Positions 15,601 through 23,640 of a DNA stretch of 64,000 bases are shown piece after piece. Both the position numbers and the translations under genes were made by a program. The stretch is from Hyphomicrobiales bacterium. Lineage in GTDB: Bacteria > Pseudomonadota > Alphaproteobacteria > Rhizobiales > Rhizobiaceae. Where the stretch lies: the NCBI GenBank assembly GCA_900471815.1, contig UICE01000003.1:1015558-1079557 (forward strand), given 5' to 3'. A model generated the notes under the pieces. It was not told where the DNA came from, did no database searches, and saw only the letters and a list, made by a program, of their open reading frames with translations. Position 1 is the stretch's first letter, and each line of letters opens with the position of its first letter.

Positions 15601-15740
15601 GTAAGTTGAGTGTAGCGGTGTCTTGAGCCTGAGCCGCACTGAAACGATGCGCGATATATTTATCCAGAGTCCAGTTTGTTAGAGCCGAATCAAGCCTCAA
15701 CTTGCAAAACCCTTGACCGATTGGCCAGGGGTTTTGTTTG
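15601..15740 (+). ncRNA. Candidate small RNA, about 140 nt
   Basis: A promoter-like TTGAAT (15569-15574), 16-base spacer and TAGACT (15591-15596) precede the element. Its 5' end GTAAGTTGAG (15601-15610) pairs with CTCAACTTGC (15696-15705; one G-T wobble), closing a domain of about 105 nt. A terminator hairpin follows: CAAAACCC (15705-15712) with GGGTTTTG (15729-15736), then TTTG. There is no open frame with a ribosome site. The closed 5'-3' domain plus terminator is typical of a free small RNA; no known family is assigned. Confidence 0.42.
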
Positions 15741-15766
15741 ACTGCTTTATATTTGCGATGAATTCA

Positions 15767-16213
15767 TTACGCCGCGAGAATTGACTGAATATCGTTGATC
15801 GAATGGTTGGTCAGCGTTTTTGGAATTTCGCTTACGATTTTGTCTGAAACTTCCTTATGAAATTCCTGACGCATCTGGCCGAGCACGACGGGCGGTGCGA
15901 TAATTATAAGCCGCTCGAAGTCTCCTTTGTGAGCGAAACCGTAAAGTTCGTCGGCGACTTCCTTTGCAAACCGTTTTTTTGAAATTGCATGCCAGTCTGT
16001 CTCTTCAGTGGCGCTCCTATGTGCGCTTGGTCCATCGGAAAAGCGGCCCGGTTTATCTGTCCCCTGCTCGCGCGTTGCCGGATTAGACTGGTTCATTTCA
16101 TGGATTGTGTGTAATTCGACATGGTTTACCTCGCGCTCGTTGCGGAGAAATAAAGCCTTCTCACCGTCTGCCACTATAACCCACGTGTGACGGTTCAGCA
16201 TGACATCCACCAT
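15767..16213 (-). CDS. Host attachment-family protein
   Basis: A 148-aa protein of the host-attachment family first described for plant attachment in Agrobacterium. Typical features are HTWVIVADGEKALFLRN at the N-terminus, a middle segment with DKPGRFSDG, FAKEVADEL, and LIIIAPPVVLGQMR in the second half. The fold relates to eRF1/baeRF-like domains, so an RNA- or ribosome-linked role is also possible. ATG 16213 is chosen because AAAGGTGGAG precedes it; a GTG at 16225 is in frame. It is convergent with the candidate small RNA. Confidence 0.85.
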   Translation of the reverse strand: MVDVMLNRHTWVIVADGEKALFLRNEREVNHVELHTIHEMNQSNPATREQGTDKPGRFSDGPSAHRSATEETDWHAISKKRFAKEVADELYGFAHKGDFERLIIIAPPVVLGQMRQEFHKEVSDKIVSEIPKTLTNHSINDIQSILAA

Positions 16214-16392
16214 TTTACGCTCCACCTTTCCTGTTTCGGTCTTGGATAAATTTCATTAGGAGTTTCCTTCCATTTGAGGTTGGCTGTGAGCGCCGCTTTG
16301 AAATAAGCGGATAAAAACTAACGTCTCGAATCTTCAGATGTTCCAGATTTTTTAGACAGACTGATTGCGCCAAGAGCGTAGTGGAGGACCGA

Positions 16393-16572
16393 ATGAAAAT
16401 GGTTTTACGCGTTGTTGCAGCCTTGCTGATCATCGCTGGTTGCATATGGACGTTGCAAGGACTGAGTCTGATTGGCGGCAGCTTCATGGTCGGGCAGACG
16501 CGTTGGTTGGTCATTGGCCTATGCACGATGATCATGGGTGCGCTTTTGTTGATTTTCCTCCGCCGGCAATAA
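16393..16572 (+). CDS. Small two-span membrane protein, 59 aa
   Basis: ATG 16393 follows GGAGG at 16382-16386. Two hydrophobic segments (VLRVVAALLIIAGCIWTLQG and WLVIGLCTMIMGALLLIFL) flank a short loop with GGSFMVGQTR, and the protein ends in RRQ. The pattern WTLQGxxLIGGSFMxGQxxW is seen in many small alphaproteobacterial membrane proteins of unknown function. Likely a helical hairpin in the inner membrane. Confidence 0.78.
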   Translation: MKMVLRVVAALLIIAGCIWTLQGLSLIGGSFMVGQTRWLVIGLCTMIMGALLLIFLRRQ

Positions 16573-16664
16573 GCCCTTGTCTGGATTTAAGCCACCTCGC
16601 CTGTTAGAAAACAAAGAGTTAGAACCGCGACTCTGTTGCGGCTAAAAATTCCGGGGAGAGAAAA

Positions 16665-17030
16665 ATGACGGCATGGACCATTATCGTTGAGTTTGAAACG
16701 AACGAGGGCAAGGAAGAGGAGTTCCTGACGCGCATTCGCGAACATGCCAGAAAGACGCTTGAAGAAGAGCCCGGTTGTCTGCGTTTTGAGGTTATCAAGC
16801 CGGTCCAACGTGACGGAACGCCCATACCCAACAAGGTAATGGTCAATGAGCTTTATGCAAATGAAGCGGCTGTGACCGCCCACGAATCCAATCCTCGGAT
16901 GCCAAAGGTGCGCGAGGCGAACAAGCCTTTGTTGAAGTCGAGCAGGCTTATTTATGCGCAAGCTGTAGATGGAAAAGTCGCAGCCGAAGGTTTGCGGCCG
17001 CAAGAACTCAATGCCAGCAATGATGATTGA
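16665..17030 (+). CDS. Antibiotic biosynthesis monooxygenase (ABM)-domain protein
   Basis: A 121-aa protein with a single ABM ferredoxin-like domain: ends of the first strand in WTIIVEFE, helix EFLTRIREHARKTLEEEPG, then CLRFEV and the second helix EAAVTAHESNP with RMPKVREA. ABM-domain proteins act as small dimeric monooxygenases (often quinol-directed) or heme-degrading enzymes. The Asn/Trp/His heme-degradation triad is not evident, so quinol-type or unknown activity is more likely. GGGGAGAG precedes the ATG. Confidence 0.8.
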   Translation: MTAWTIIVEFETNEGKEEEFLTRIREHARKTLEEEPGCLRFEVIKPVQRDGTPIPNKVMVNELYANEAAVTAHESNPRMPKVREANKPLLKSSRLIYAQAVDGKVAAEGLRPQELNASNDD

Positions 17031-17138
17031 TTTCGATCATCTGCAACGAAAGTATCATGGTGCAAGTTGCACATTATGTGTCATGCTTATTTCAAGCCTT
17101 GTCATGTTTGCGGGCGGCCATATTGAGAGTCTGGGACG

Positions 17139-17369
17139 ATGAAAATACTTGCCACGGTTGTTATCTTGCCTTGTGTATTGGCGCTGACGGGATGCGGAGC
17201 AATGCGTTGGGCCGATAAGAACCCGCCAAGAACTTCGAACTGCGCAGGCTGGAACAAGATAAGAATTAAAGCTGAAACAGCGGTTTATCTGGCGAAGAAT
17301 GATTTTTCTGCGGGTATCGACATCGATTCCCACAATTTGAATGGTCAGAATAATGGCTGCTGGAAATAG
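17139..17369 (+). CDS. Small lipoprotein, 76 aa
   Basis: A 76-aa protein with an N-terminal signal and lipobox: MKILATVVILPCVLALTGCG, with Cys19 as the lipidated residue. The mature part contains Cys35 in SNCAGWNKI and a penultimate-region Cys74, which could form a disulfide, and an NGQNNG turn. The AGWxxIxxxxxTAxYL pattern with a C-terminal NGCW resembles phage-derived small proteins of unknown function. Periplasmic, membrane-anchored by lipid; role unknown. Confidence 0.72.
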   Translation: MKILATVVILPCVLALTGCGAMRWADKNPPRTSNCAGWNKIRIKAETAVYLAKNDFSAGIDIDSHNLNGQNNGCWK

Positions 17370-17544
17370 CTCTCCAGCTTTGTGCGGAACCAAACATATC
17401 CTTTGACGTTTTCCAAACGATAGAACAGCGGAGCGAAATGCCGAATTTCGGTTTTCGACTAATTTGTTGTTTGGATAAATGAACGATCACCATTTGCCGC
17501 AGAAAGGCATTCGGCGATCGGGAAATCACAAAGGAATGTTTGGA

Positions 17545-17853
17545 ATGGCAACGAATACATCGAAAGTTCGCGACGCAATTGAAGATGATCTGGAAACGCA
17601 GATCGCCTCCTTGCGCAAAGAGCTTTCCACAATCAGCAAATCTTTGTCTGACCAGGGATATGATCTATATGATCAAGCCAGTTCTACATATGATAGTGTG
17701 AAGCAAGGTGGGCGCAAGGCAGTGCGGTTTGTTGGTGATGAAGCGCAATATGTGGCGGAAAAAGCCAAGGAAAACCCTTTGACAGCTGTTGCTATTGTGT
17801 CCGTCGTGGCCGCAGTCGGGCTGCTGATTGGCCTTAGCGCATATCGCCGCTAA
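17545..17853 (+). CDS. DUF883/ElaB-YqjD-like membrane-anchored protein
   Basis: A 102-aa protein with a long amphipathic helical domain (DDLETQIASLRKELSTISKS) and a C-terminal hydrophobic anchor (AVAIVSVVAAVGLLIGLSAY) ending in RR. AEKAKENPLTAV before the anchor is the hallmark of the ElaB/YqjD/DUF883 group, which in E. coli associates ribosomes with the membrane in stationary phase. ATG 17545 is chosen for its AAGGA nine bases upstream; ATGs at 17536 and 17479 are in frame. A terminator follows. Confidence 0.82.
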   Translation: MATNTSKVRDAIEDDLETQIASLRKELSTISKSLSDQGYDLYDQASSTYDSVKQGGRKAVRFVGDEAQYVAEKAKENPLTAVAIVSVVAAVGLLIGLSAYRR

Positions 17854-17927
17854 AGCAAATTCCGGGAACGCGAAGCTGGGTTTTTTTCGCCCGCATCGTG
17901 AGTAACAACATTGGTTTATACGTTACG

Positions 17928-17955
17928 AGGCCGGGGCTTTGCCCGGCCTTTTTTA
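17928..17955 (+). terminator. Rho-independent terminator after DUF883-like gene
   Basis: AGGCCGGG (17928-17935) pairs with CCCGGCCT (17942-17949), then a T tract. It lies 75 bp past the stop codon. Confidence 0.85.
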
Positions 17956-18119
17956 TGTTGATACTGAACCTGCCACTATTTTACCGGCTTGCATCGCCAA
18001 TATTGCTTTCGCAAGGCTGAACAGTTTATGTATTGCGAAATTCATCGGCTTCGTACCGAGGTTGTGTTTGGAAGGCTATGTTTTCAAAATAGCCAGTTCG
18101 AGAGTGAGTTATACCCGCG

Positions 18120-18365
18120 ATGGACAAGTTCGAGAATTATGCACTGGCTCTGATGGTCGTGTTCGGTGCACTGATCATTGGCGGCCTTATGGCTGTTCAC
18201 ATAGCCATGATGCATAAGGCTGGCTTTATTCTGGCTCTGAGTGCTGCCGTAGTCGTGTGGGCCGCCGGGTTCGCCGTGCTTTTTGACAAGCCGCGGCTCT
18301 ACGGTCTTTCGCTCCTCGTTGCAATTGGTCTGATCGCTGGTTCTATAGCAGTACTCGTTGTCTGA
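18120..18365 (+). CDS. Small membrane protein, 81 aa (paralogue of the one at 14582)
   Basis: An 81-aa protein of identical length to the product at 14582-14827 and similar along its whole length: VFGALIIGGLMA, a middle hydrophobic segment, GFAVLFDKPRLYGL and IAGSIAVLVV. About three membrane spans are expected. The two copies have diverged well beyond recent duplication, so both are probably kept by selection. AGAGTGAG lies upstream of the ATG. Function unknown. Confidence 0.8.
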   Translation: MDKFENYALALMVVFGALIIGGLMAVHIAMMHKAGFILALSAAVVVWAAGFAVLFDKPRLYGLSLLVAIGLIAGSIAVLVV

Positions 18366-18436
18366 CGTATTCAACATCATAATCGTGCAATGGCGATAAT
18401 ATGAATATTGTCGTCATATTTTTTTATTTACTTTAT

Positions 18437-18452
18437 TGAGAATAGTTCTAAA
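18437..18452. promoter_or_regulatory. Irr-like box (ICE motif) upstream of rirA
   Basis: TGAGAATAGTTCTAAA reads TTTAGAACTATTCTCA on the other strand and fits the rhizobial Irr/ICE pattern TTTAGAA-N2/3-TTCTAAA with one end mismatch. It lies 57 bp before the rirA start. Its 14-base core is identical to the box before bfd, so both genes may answer to Irr. Irr binding is inferred. Confidence 0.65.
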
Positions 18453-18508
18453 GTAGAATGCGTAGAGAGTGAACGTACCTGAAACTTCAGGTTGAGAAAG
18501 ACATTCCC

Positions 18509-18970
18509 ATGCGACTGACACGTCAAACAAATTATGCCATCCGTATTCTCATGTATTGCGCCGCTAATGATGGCAAGCTCAGCCGTATTGGCGAGATTGC
18601 GCAGGCCTATACAGTCTCGGAGCTTTTTCTTTTCAAGATCCTCCAGCCGCTCGTAGAAAATGGTTTCATTGAAACAGTGCGCGGCCGCAATGGCGGCGTG
18701 AAGCTTGGCAAGCCTGCGACCGACATTACGCTGTTTGATGTTGTTCGCGTGACTGAAGAGAATTTTGCAATGGCCGAATGCTTTGAAGCTGATGGCGCCG
18801 ATTGCCCGTTGATCGATAGCTGCGGTTTGAACTCGGCGCTGCGCAAGGCGCTCAACGCGTTCTTCGAAGTGCTGGCCCAATACTCAATCGACGACATCGT
18901 GGACAAGCGTGATGTTCGCGCTTTGCTCGGAATAGATGCGCTTGCGCCGCGCCTAGCCACCGCGAGTTGA
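18509..18970 (+). CDS. rirA: Rrf2-family iron-responsive regulator RirA
   Basis: A 153-aa Rrf2-type regulator. The winged helix occupies the first 80 residues (MRLTRQTNYAIRILMYCAAN; SELFLFKILQPL; ETVRGRNGGVKLGKPA). Three cysteines, Cys91, Cys99 and Cys105 (AECFEADGADCPLIDSCGL), are the Fe-S ligands of RirA, the global repressor of iron uptake in Rhizobiales. It loses or remodels its cluster under low iron. An Irr-like box lies upstream, suggesting cross-control by Irr, the heme-sensing regulator. bfd-bfr follow downstream, so control and storage genes are adjacent. The call rests on motif and length match to RirA. Confidence 0.92.
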   Translation: MRLTRQTNYAIRILMYCAANDGKLSRIGEIAQAYTVSELFLFKILQPLVENGFIETVRGRNGGVKLGKPATDITLFDVVRVTEENFAMAECFEADGADCPLIDSCGLNSALRKALNAFFEVLAQYSIDDIVDKRDVRALLGIDALAPRLATAS

Positions 18971-18980
18971 GTTGGCATTA

Positions 18981-19004
18981 GCCGGGCGCCCTGCCCGGCA
19001 TTTT
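18981..19004 (+). terminator. Rho-independent terminator after rirA
   Basis: GCCGGGC (18981-18987) pairs with GCCCGGC (18993-18999), followed by ATTTT. From 19005 to 19288 I see nothing beyond AT-rich sequence. Confidence 0.75.
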
Positions 19005-19288
19005 GAAAATAGCGGCGCCATTTTTGTGGCGACTCGCCAGATGCTTCCAGCGATTCGGGGAAGATCGAAGTGTTTTTGCTCAAAAATTGATTGTTTTTGC
19101 TGAAGAATTTCCATCAGAAGTGGTAAAAAGATTGTGCCGGGTTGCATGCTTCGGCATTCGCAGCTGGAAATGACGCCAATTTTCACCGGTTGAGACGTTA
19201 TGACACACGCCATCTCGCGTTAAATTTTACAACCTTTTACAGCCCATTTTGGTCAAATATGATTGAAATGGTTATGTTATTTTCCTAG

Positions 19289-19304
19289 TTTAGAACTATT
19301 CTAA
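19289..19304. promoter_or_regulatory. Irr-like box (ICE motif) upstream of bfd
   Basis: TTTAGAACTATTCTAA is close to the perfect rhizobial ICE palindrome. It lies 289 bp before bfd, far enough to suggest a long leader or a distant start site. Irr is known to repress bfr-type storage genes in related bacteria when heme is low. Same core as the rirA box. Confidence 0.65.
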
Positions 19305-19592
19305 GTTATTGAAATCATGGCGCAATCTGGCCTCCCCGTTTGACACATTGCCCAAAAATCCGTTTTATAGAGCCAGCGTTGCACAAACGCACAACCTTTA
19401 ATGTTTGGGCCTTGAACCCTTGCGATTGGAGGAACCATTGTCTGGTTCGGAAGTATTACCCGCTTGCGGGAACGTCTTTACAGGTACAAAAAACTGGCTT
19501 GAGATCAATTCTCGGCTTATTTTTCGTATTGTTGAGAAAAGATTCAGCATTTCCAATAGTTTGTCTACTTTGCAAAACGGCATTGAACCACG

Positions 19593-19904
19593 ATGCTAGT
19601 TTGCCATTGCAATATCATTACCCAGAAAGAGATCGAGAATACTATCATTGAGTTTCTCGATGCTGATCCTTGGCAGCTTCTTGTCCCTGCAAAAATTTAC
19701 CATGCCCTGAAGAAGCGCGGTCGCTGCTGCGGTTGCTTCCCAAACGTCGTTGAAACCATCATAAAGGTGACGGAAGATTATCACCTCCGCCATGGTCCGA
19801 ACGACTCCAATGCTGTGTCGTTCATAGACCGTGTGCGGTCATTACGGCACGAATACGGGAGTTCACGACATGAAGGGCGATCCAAGGGTCATCGAGCGGC
19901 TTAA
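19593..19904 (+). CDS. bfd: Bacterioferritin-associated ferredoxin with C-terminal extension
   Basis: A 103-aa protein whose first 70 residues are a Bfd [2Fe-2S] domain: Cys4 and Cys6 (MLVCHC), then Cys45 and Cys48 (RGRCCGCFP), the CxC-x38-CxxC pattern. Bfd binds bacterioferritin and passes electrons in to release stored iron. The product is longer than the usual 60-75 residues; the extra basic tail ([19 protein letters not shown]) overlaps the first 35 bases of bfr in another frame. The overlap suggests translational coupling of the pair. Confidence 0.88.
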   Translation: MLVCHCNIITQKEIENTIIEFLDADPWQLLVPAKIYHALKKRGRCCGCFPNVVETIIKVTEDYHLRHGPNDSNAVSFIDRVRSLRHEYGSSRHEGRSKGHRAA

Positions 19905-20355
19905 CGAGGCACTTTTCCTCGAACTGGGAGCCGTCAATCAGTATTGGTTGCATTACCGTCTGCTCGACGACTGGGGCTTCAAAAAGCTGGCCAAGAAAGA
20001 ACGCGCTGAATCCATTGAAGAGATGCAGCATGCGGATCGTATTATCGAACGCATTATTTTTCTTGAAGGCCACCCAAACCTGCAATCCATTGGCGCATTG
20101 CGTATCGGCCAGAACATCAAAGAAGTTCTGGAGGCGGATCTACAAGGCGAGATGGATGCCGTGGCATCCTACAAGAAGTCCCGCGAGATTTGTTCTGAAT
20201 TGGGCGACTACGTCAGCAAAGAACTCTTTGACGAACTTCTTAAAGACGAGGAAGGTCATGTCGACTTCCTGGAGACCCAGCTTGATTTGCTGAACTCGAT
20301 TGGTATCGAGCGCTATGGCATGCTCAATGCCGCTTCGGCTGACGAAGCCGGCTGA
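19870..20355 (+). CDS. bfr: Bacterioferritin
   Basis: A 161-aa heme-containing ferritin subunit, normal length. It forms a 24-mer that oxidises Fe(II) and stores it as ferric mineral. Ferroxidase ligands are visible: Glu18 ([10 protein letters not shown]), Glu51 and His54 (EEMQHAD), and the later [10 protein letters not shown]. Met52 is the heme ligand shared by paired subunits. ATG 19870 is chosen because it gives the canonical [15 protein letters not shown] start and follows a GGGAG site; the in-frame ATG at 19831 would add 13 odd residues. The upstream overlap with bfd couples the two. Confidence 0.95.
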   Translation: MKGDPRVIERLNEALFLELGAVNQYWLHYRLLDDWGFKKLAKKERAESIEEMQHADRIIERIIFLEGHPNLQSIGALRIGQNIKEVLEADLQGEMDAVASYKKSREICSELGDYVSKELFDELLKDEEGHVDFLETQLDLLNSIGIERYGMLNAASADEAG

Positions 20356-20417
20356 TATCGTTTTTACGAGTTCCGGGAAAAATGCCTAAGGGCTTTTCAC
20401 CCGGAGTTGTAAAAAAT

Positions 20418-20444
20418 AAAAAGGGCGCCAAAAGCGCCCTTTTT
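20418..20444. terminator. Bidirectional terminator between bfr and the BMP operon
   Basis: AAAAAGGGCGC (20418-20428) pairs with GCGCCCTTTTT (20434-20444; one flanking base differs). A runs on one side and T runs on the other serve both converging units. Confidence 0.88.
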
Positions 20445-20463
20445 ATTATTGGTTGGTTCAAGC

Positions 20464-21546
20464 TCAATTGGGCAGCTTGTCGTCCACGCCTGCGACGTAG
20501 AAATTCATGCTCAAAATGGTCTTGTCGTCGGCGGTCTCACCGGCCTTCAGCCATTCGGAACCATCCTGCTTTTTCAGCGGGCCGGTAAACGGCTTCAGTT
20601 CGCCGGAAGTGATCTTCGCCTGTGTTTCTTCGGCGAGCTTCTTCACATCCTCTGGCATATTCGTGTAGGGCGCCATGACGACCAGCCCTTCCTTCATACC
20701 TTCGAAAACATTGTGCGACTTCCAACTGCCGTCAATAACAGCCTTGGCACGTTCAATGTAGTATGGGCCCCAATTATCGACGATTGATGTCAATTGAGTT
20801 TCAGGACCGAATTTGATCATATCGGAGGCCTGACCGAAGGCTTTGATTTTGCGCTCAGATGCCACCTGCATTGGTGCTGTCGAATCCGTGTGCTGGGTGA
20901 TGATATCAACGCCCTGATCGACGAGCGCCTTAGCTGCGTCGGCTTCCTTGCCAGGATCAAACCAGGAGTTCGCCCAGATTACTTTGACCTTGAAATCTGG
21001 ATTGACCGACTGCGCGCCAAGCATGAATGCGTTAATGCCCTGCACGACTTCCGGGATCGGGAATGAGCCAATATAACCGGCAATGCCTGCCTTCGACATT
21101 TTCGCAGCTATGACGCCCTGTACGTAGCGGCCTTCGTAAAAACGCGAATTATAGACCGAAACATTTTCAGCAGTTTTATATCCCGTAGCATGTTCAAACT
21201 TCACGTCCGGGAACTTCTGCGCGACTTTGATAGTCGGATCCATATAACCGAAAGATGTTGTGAAAATCAGCTTGTTACCAGCACGGGCAAGGCGTTCAAT
21301 TGAACGCTCTGCATCTGCGCCCTCTGGAACGCTTTCAAGAAATGTCGTCTCAACCTGATCGCCGAGCGCCTTCTCCATCTCTTTGCGGCCTTGATCGTGC
21401 TGGTATGTCCAGCCAAAATCACCGGGCGGTCCGATATAGATAAAGCCAACCTTCAGCTTTTCCGCTGCGAAGGCAGCGCCTGTCACAGCAAAGCTGGTAA
21501 CCCCAAGGGTCGCAGCTATTGTCAGCCCCATAATCAGTTTTTTCAT
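20464..21546 (-). CDS. BMP-family ABC transporter substrate-binding protein
   Basis: A 360-aa periplasmic binding protein of the BMP/Med (PnrA-like) family, last gene of a four-gene importer operon. The signal peptide ends near residue 28 (GAAFAAEKLKVGF). Family motifs include GWTYQHDQGRKEME and FEHATGYKTAENVSVYNSRF. PnrA-type proteins bind purine nucleosides, so nucleoside import is the best guess; Med-like members bind other ligands. It lies 80 bp after the permease gene and ends near a shared terminator. Confidence 0.9.
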   Translation of the reverse strand: MKKLIMGLTIAATLGVTSFAVTGAAFAAEKLKVGFIYIGPPGDFGWTYQHDQGRKEMEKALGDQVETTFLESVPEGADAERSIERLARAGNKLIFTTSFGYMDPTIKVAQKFPDVKFEHATGYKTAENVSVYNSRFYEGRYVQGVIAAKMSKAGIAGYIGSFPIPEVVQGINAFMLGAQSVNPDFKVKVIWANSWFDPGKEADAAKALVDQGVDIITQHTDSTAPMQVASERKIKAFGQASDMIKFGPETQLTSIVDNWGPYYIERAKAVIDGSWKSHNVFEGMKEGLVVMAPYTNMPEDVKKLAEETQAKITSGELKPFTGPLKKQDGSEWLKAGETADDKTILSMNFYVAGVDDKLPN

Positions 21547-21626
21547 TAAAGTTCACCTCTCTGTTAAAGCAATGCGTTGTTTTGGTCCTGTTCCCGCGCG
21601 AGGGATGTGAATGTTAATTCACTCCA

Positions 21627-22547
21627 CTAGCGATCAGGTACAAAAGCTTTGCCAAGCGATGTTGGCGTATTCATCAGCGTCAGACGCTTGTTTCGAGAAA
21701 TCAAGACAAGAACGATGATCGTTGCAAGATAGGGCAATGCTGACATGAGCTGCGACGGGACACCGATACCTAAAGCCTGAGCATGCAACTGCCCAATGGT
21801 AACTGCTCCAAACAGATAAGCACCTGCCATGATGCGCCAGGGCCGCCACGAAGCAAAAACCACCAGCGCCAATGCAATCCAACCGCGCCCGGAACTCATA
21901 TTTTCAACCCATTGCGGCACGTAAACCAGCGATAGCTGTGCACCGGCAAGACCGGCGCAGGCGCCCCCAAACAGCACGGCGAGGTAGCGAATCCGGATTA
22001 CCGGAACCCCCAAAGCATGGGCTGAAGTGTGGTTGTCGCCGACAGAGCGAAGCGTCAATCCGGCGCGAGTTTTGAACAGGAACCACGCGACGCCGATGGT
22101 CAGAAGAATGGAAATGTAGAAGATAGGGTCCTGTCCAAAGAAGAACTTTCCGATATAGGGTAAGTCTGTAAGCCCTTGAATATAAAGAGACTGCATGCGT
22201 ATTCCGGGCAATCCCACAAAGCTTTCACCGATCATTGCGGAAGCTCCGAGGCCAAGCAAGGTGAGTGCCAGACCGGTAGCAACTTGATTGGTCGCCAGGG
22301 TCAATGTCAGAAAACCGAAAAGCAGTGAAAAGGCAGCGCCGGCAAGCACGGCAGCCAGAAGGCCAAGCCAAGCAGAGCCGGTCATTTGCGCGGCAGCAAA
22401 GCCAGAAACCGCCCCCATGATCATCATGCCCTCAACGCCGAGATTGAGAACGCCCGAACGTTCAACGACGAGCTCGCCCAAGGCAGCGATCAGCAGCGGT
22501 GTGGCAGCCGTTGCAATCGTCAGAAGAATGGCCTCGAACATCGTCAT
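21627..22547 (-). CDS. BMP-type ABC transporter permease (second)
   Basis: A 306-aa inner-membrane permease of the BPD_transp_2 (branched-chain/ribose/nucleoside) group, with many hydrophobic segments and the motif LTLRSVGDNHTSAHALG in the cytoplasmic loop. ATG 22547 is used; it lies one base past the previous stop (22549), so translation is coupled. A longer reading from 22589 would run into the preceding gene and is not supported. NupC/NupB-like pair with the preceding permease. Confidence 0.88.
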   Translation of the reverse strand: MTMFEAILLTIATAATPLLIAALGELVVERSGVLNLGVEGMMIMGAVSGFAAAQMTGSAWLGLLAAVLAGAAFSLLFGFLTLTLATNQVATGLALTLLGLGASAMIGESFVGLPGIRMQSLYIQGLTDLPYIGKFFFGQDPIFYISILLTIGVAWFLFKTRAGLTLRSVGDNHTSAHALGVPVIRIRYLAVLFGGACAGLAGAQLSLVYVPQWVENMSSGRGWIALALVVFASWRPWRIMAGAYLFGAVTIGQLHAQALGIGVPSQLMSALPYLATIIVLVLISRNKRLTLMNTPTSLGKAFVPDR

Positions 22548-22548
22548 T

Positions 22549-23640
22549 TCACGCGCCTTTCGCCGCTGCATCGCCCAAATGGGACACAATCCGGATGCGA
22601 TAATAAATCAAGGTGTCACTGGCGAGGATAAAAAACAGCATTATCCCTTGGAAGATTCGGGCTGATTTTTCCGAAATACCCAATGAAATCTGGGCTGCTT
22701 CGCCACCAAGATAAGTTAGCGCGAGCACTAAACCTGCAGCAACTATCCCCAGCGGGTTGAGCCGGCCGAGAAATGCCACGATGATCGCCGTAAAGCCGTA
22801 GCCCGGCGAAATACTGGTGCGAAGTTGCCCGACGGCGCCGGATACTTCAGCTATTCCTGCAAGTCCCGCCAGGGCACCTGAAATCAGGAACGCAAAAAAG
22901 GTCAGTCGCCCTGCGCTGAATCCAGCAAAACGCCCTGCTCGAGCGCTACGCCCGAATACCTTTATTTCAAAGCCGCTTAGCGTGCGCGAGAGCGTGAACC
23001 ACACGGCAAGGGCAGCAATCAACGCCAGCATAAAACCCCAATGGGCCCTGCCCGATTCTGTCCAGATTTCCGGAAGAACCGCACTTGCGTTGAACTGTAT
23101 TGTTTCGGGAAAATTATATCCTTGCGGATTGCGCCATGGACCGCGCACCAGCCAATCCAAAAACAGCTGCGCTACATAAACCAGCATCAGACTTGTCAGG
23201 ATTTCGTTGGTGTTGAACCGCACTTTCAGGAAAGCCGGAATTGTTGCATAGGCCGCGCCACCGGCCATGCCCAGCAGAAGCATCAGTGGCAAGACGTACC
23301 AGCCTTGAAAGTCAGGAAAAACAATTGGAAGAAACGAACCAGCAATGCCACCGGCGATAAACTGCCCTTCCGCACCAATGTTCCAATTATTCGAAAGAAA
23401 ACAAACCGATAGGCCAACCGCAATGAGGATCAGCGGCGCTGCTTTTATCAGTAGCTCGTGAATGGACCAGACTTCGGTCAATGGCTCAATGAAATAGGAA
23501 TAAAGAGCAGCAAACGGGTTTTTGCCAAGAATGGAAAACAGGATCGCGCCTGCGATCAGGGTCAGGAATAGCGCGATGAAAGGAGATAATGCACTGAACA
23601 AAGCCGAATGCTGCGGGCGCCTGACAAGTTCTATCCGCAT
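22549..23640 (-). CDS. BMP-type ABC transporter permease (first)
   Basis: A 363-aa permease of the same group as the next gene, with a short N-terminal cytoplasmic tail and about ten hydrophobic segments. It carries NNWNIGAEGQFIAGG and FEIKVFGRSARAGRFAG, the conserved loops of the nucleoside-type importers. ATG 23640 overlaps the stop of the ATPase gene as TGATG (23642-23638), so the start is well defined. Confidence 0.9.
   Translation of the reverse strand: MRIELVRRPQHSALFSALSPFIALFLTLIAGAILFSILGKNPFAALYSYFIEPLTEVWSIHELLIKAAPLILIAVGLSVCFLSNNWNIGAEGQFIAGGIAGSFLPIVFPDFQGWYVLPLMLLLGMAGGAAYATIPAFLKVRFNTNEILTSLMLVYVAQLFLDWLVRGPWRNPQGYNFPETIQFNASAVLPEIWTESGRAHWGFMLALIAALAVWFTLSRTLSGFEIKVFGRSARAGRFAGFSAGRLTFFAFLISGALAGLAGIAEVSGAVGQLRTSISPGYGFTAIIVAFLGRLNPLGIVAAGLVLALTYLGGEAAQISLGISEKSARIFQGIMLFFILASDTLIYYRIRIVSHLGDAAAKGA

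Noticed and set aside
19340-19651. 103-aa frame upstream of and overlapping bfd
   Set aside because: Odd composition, no ribosome site, lies in the promoter/leader region.
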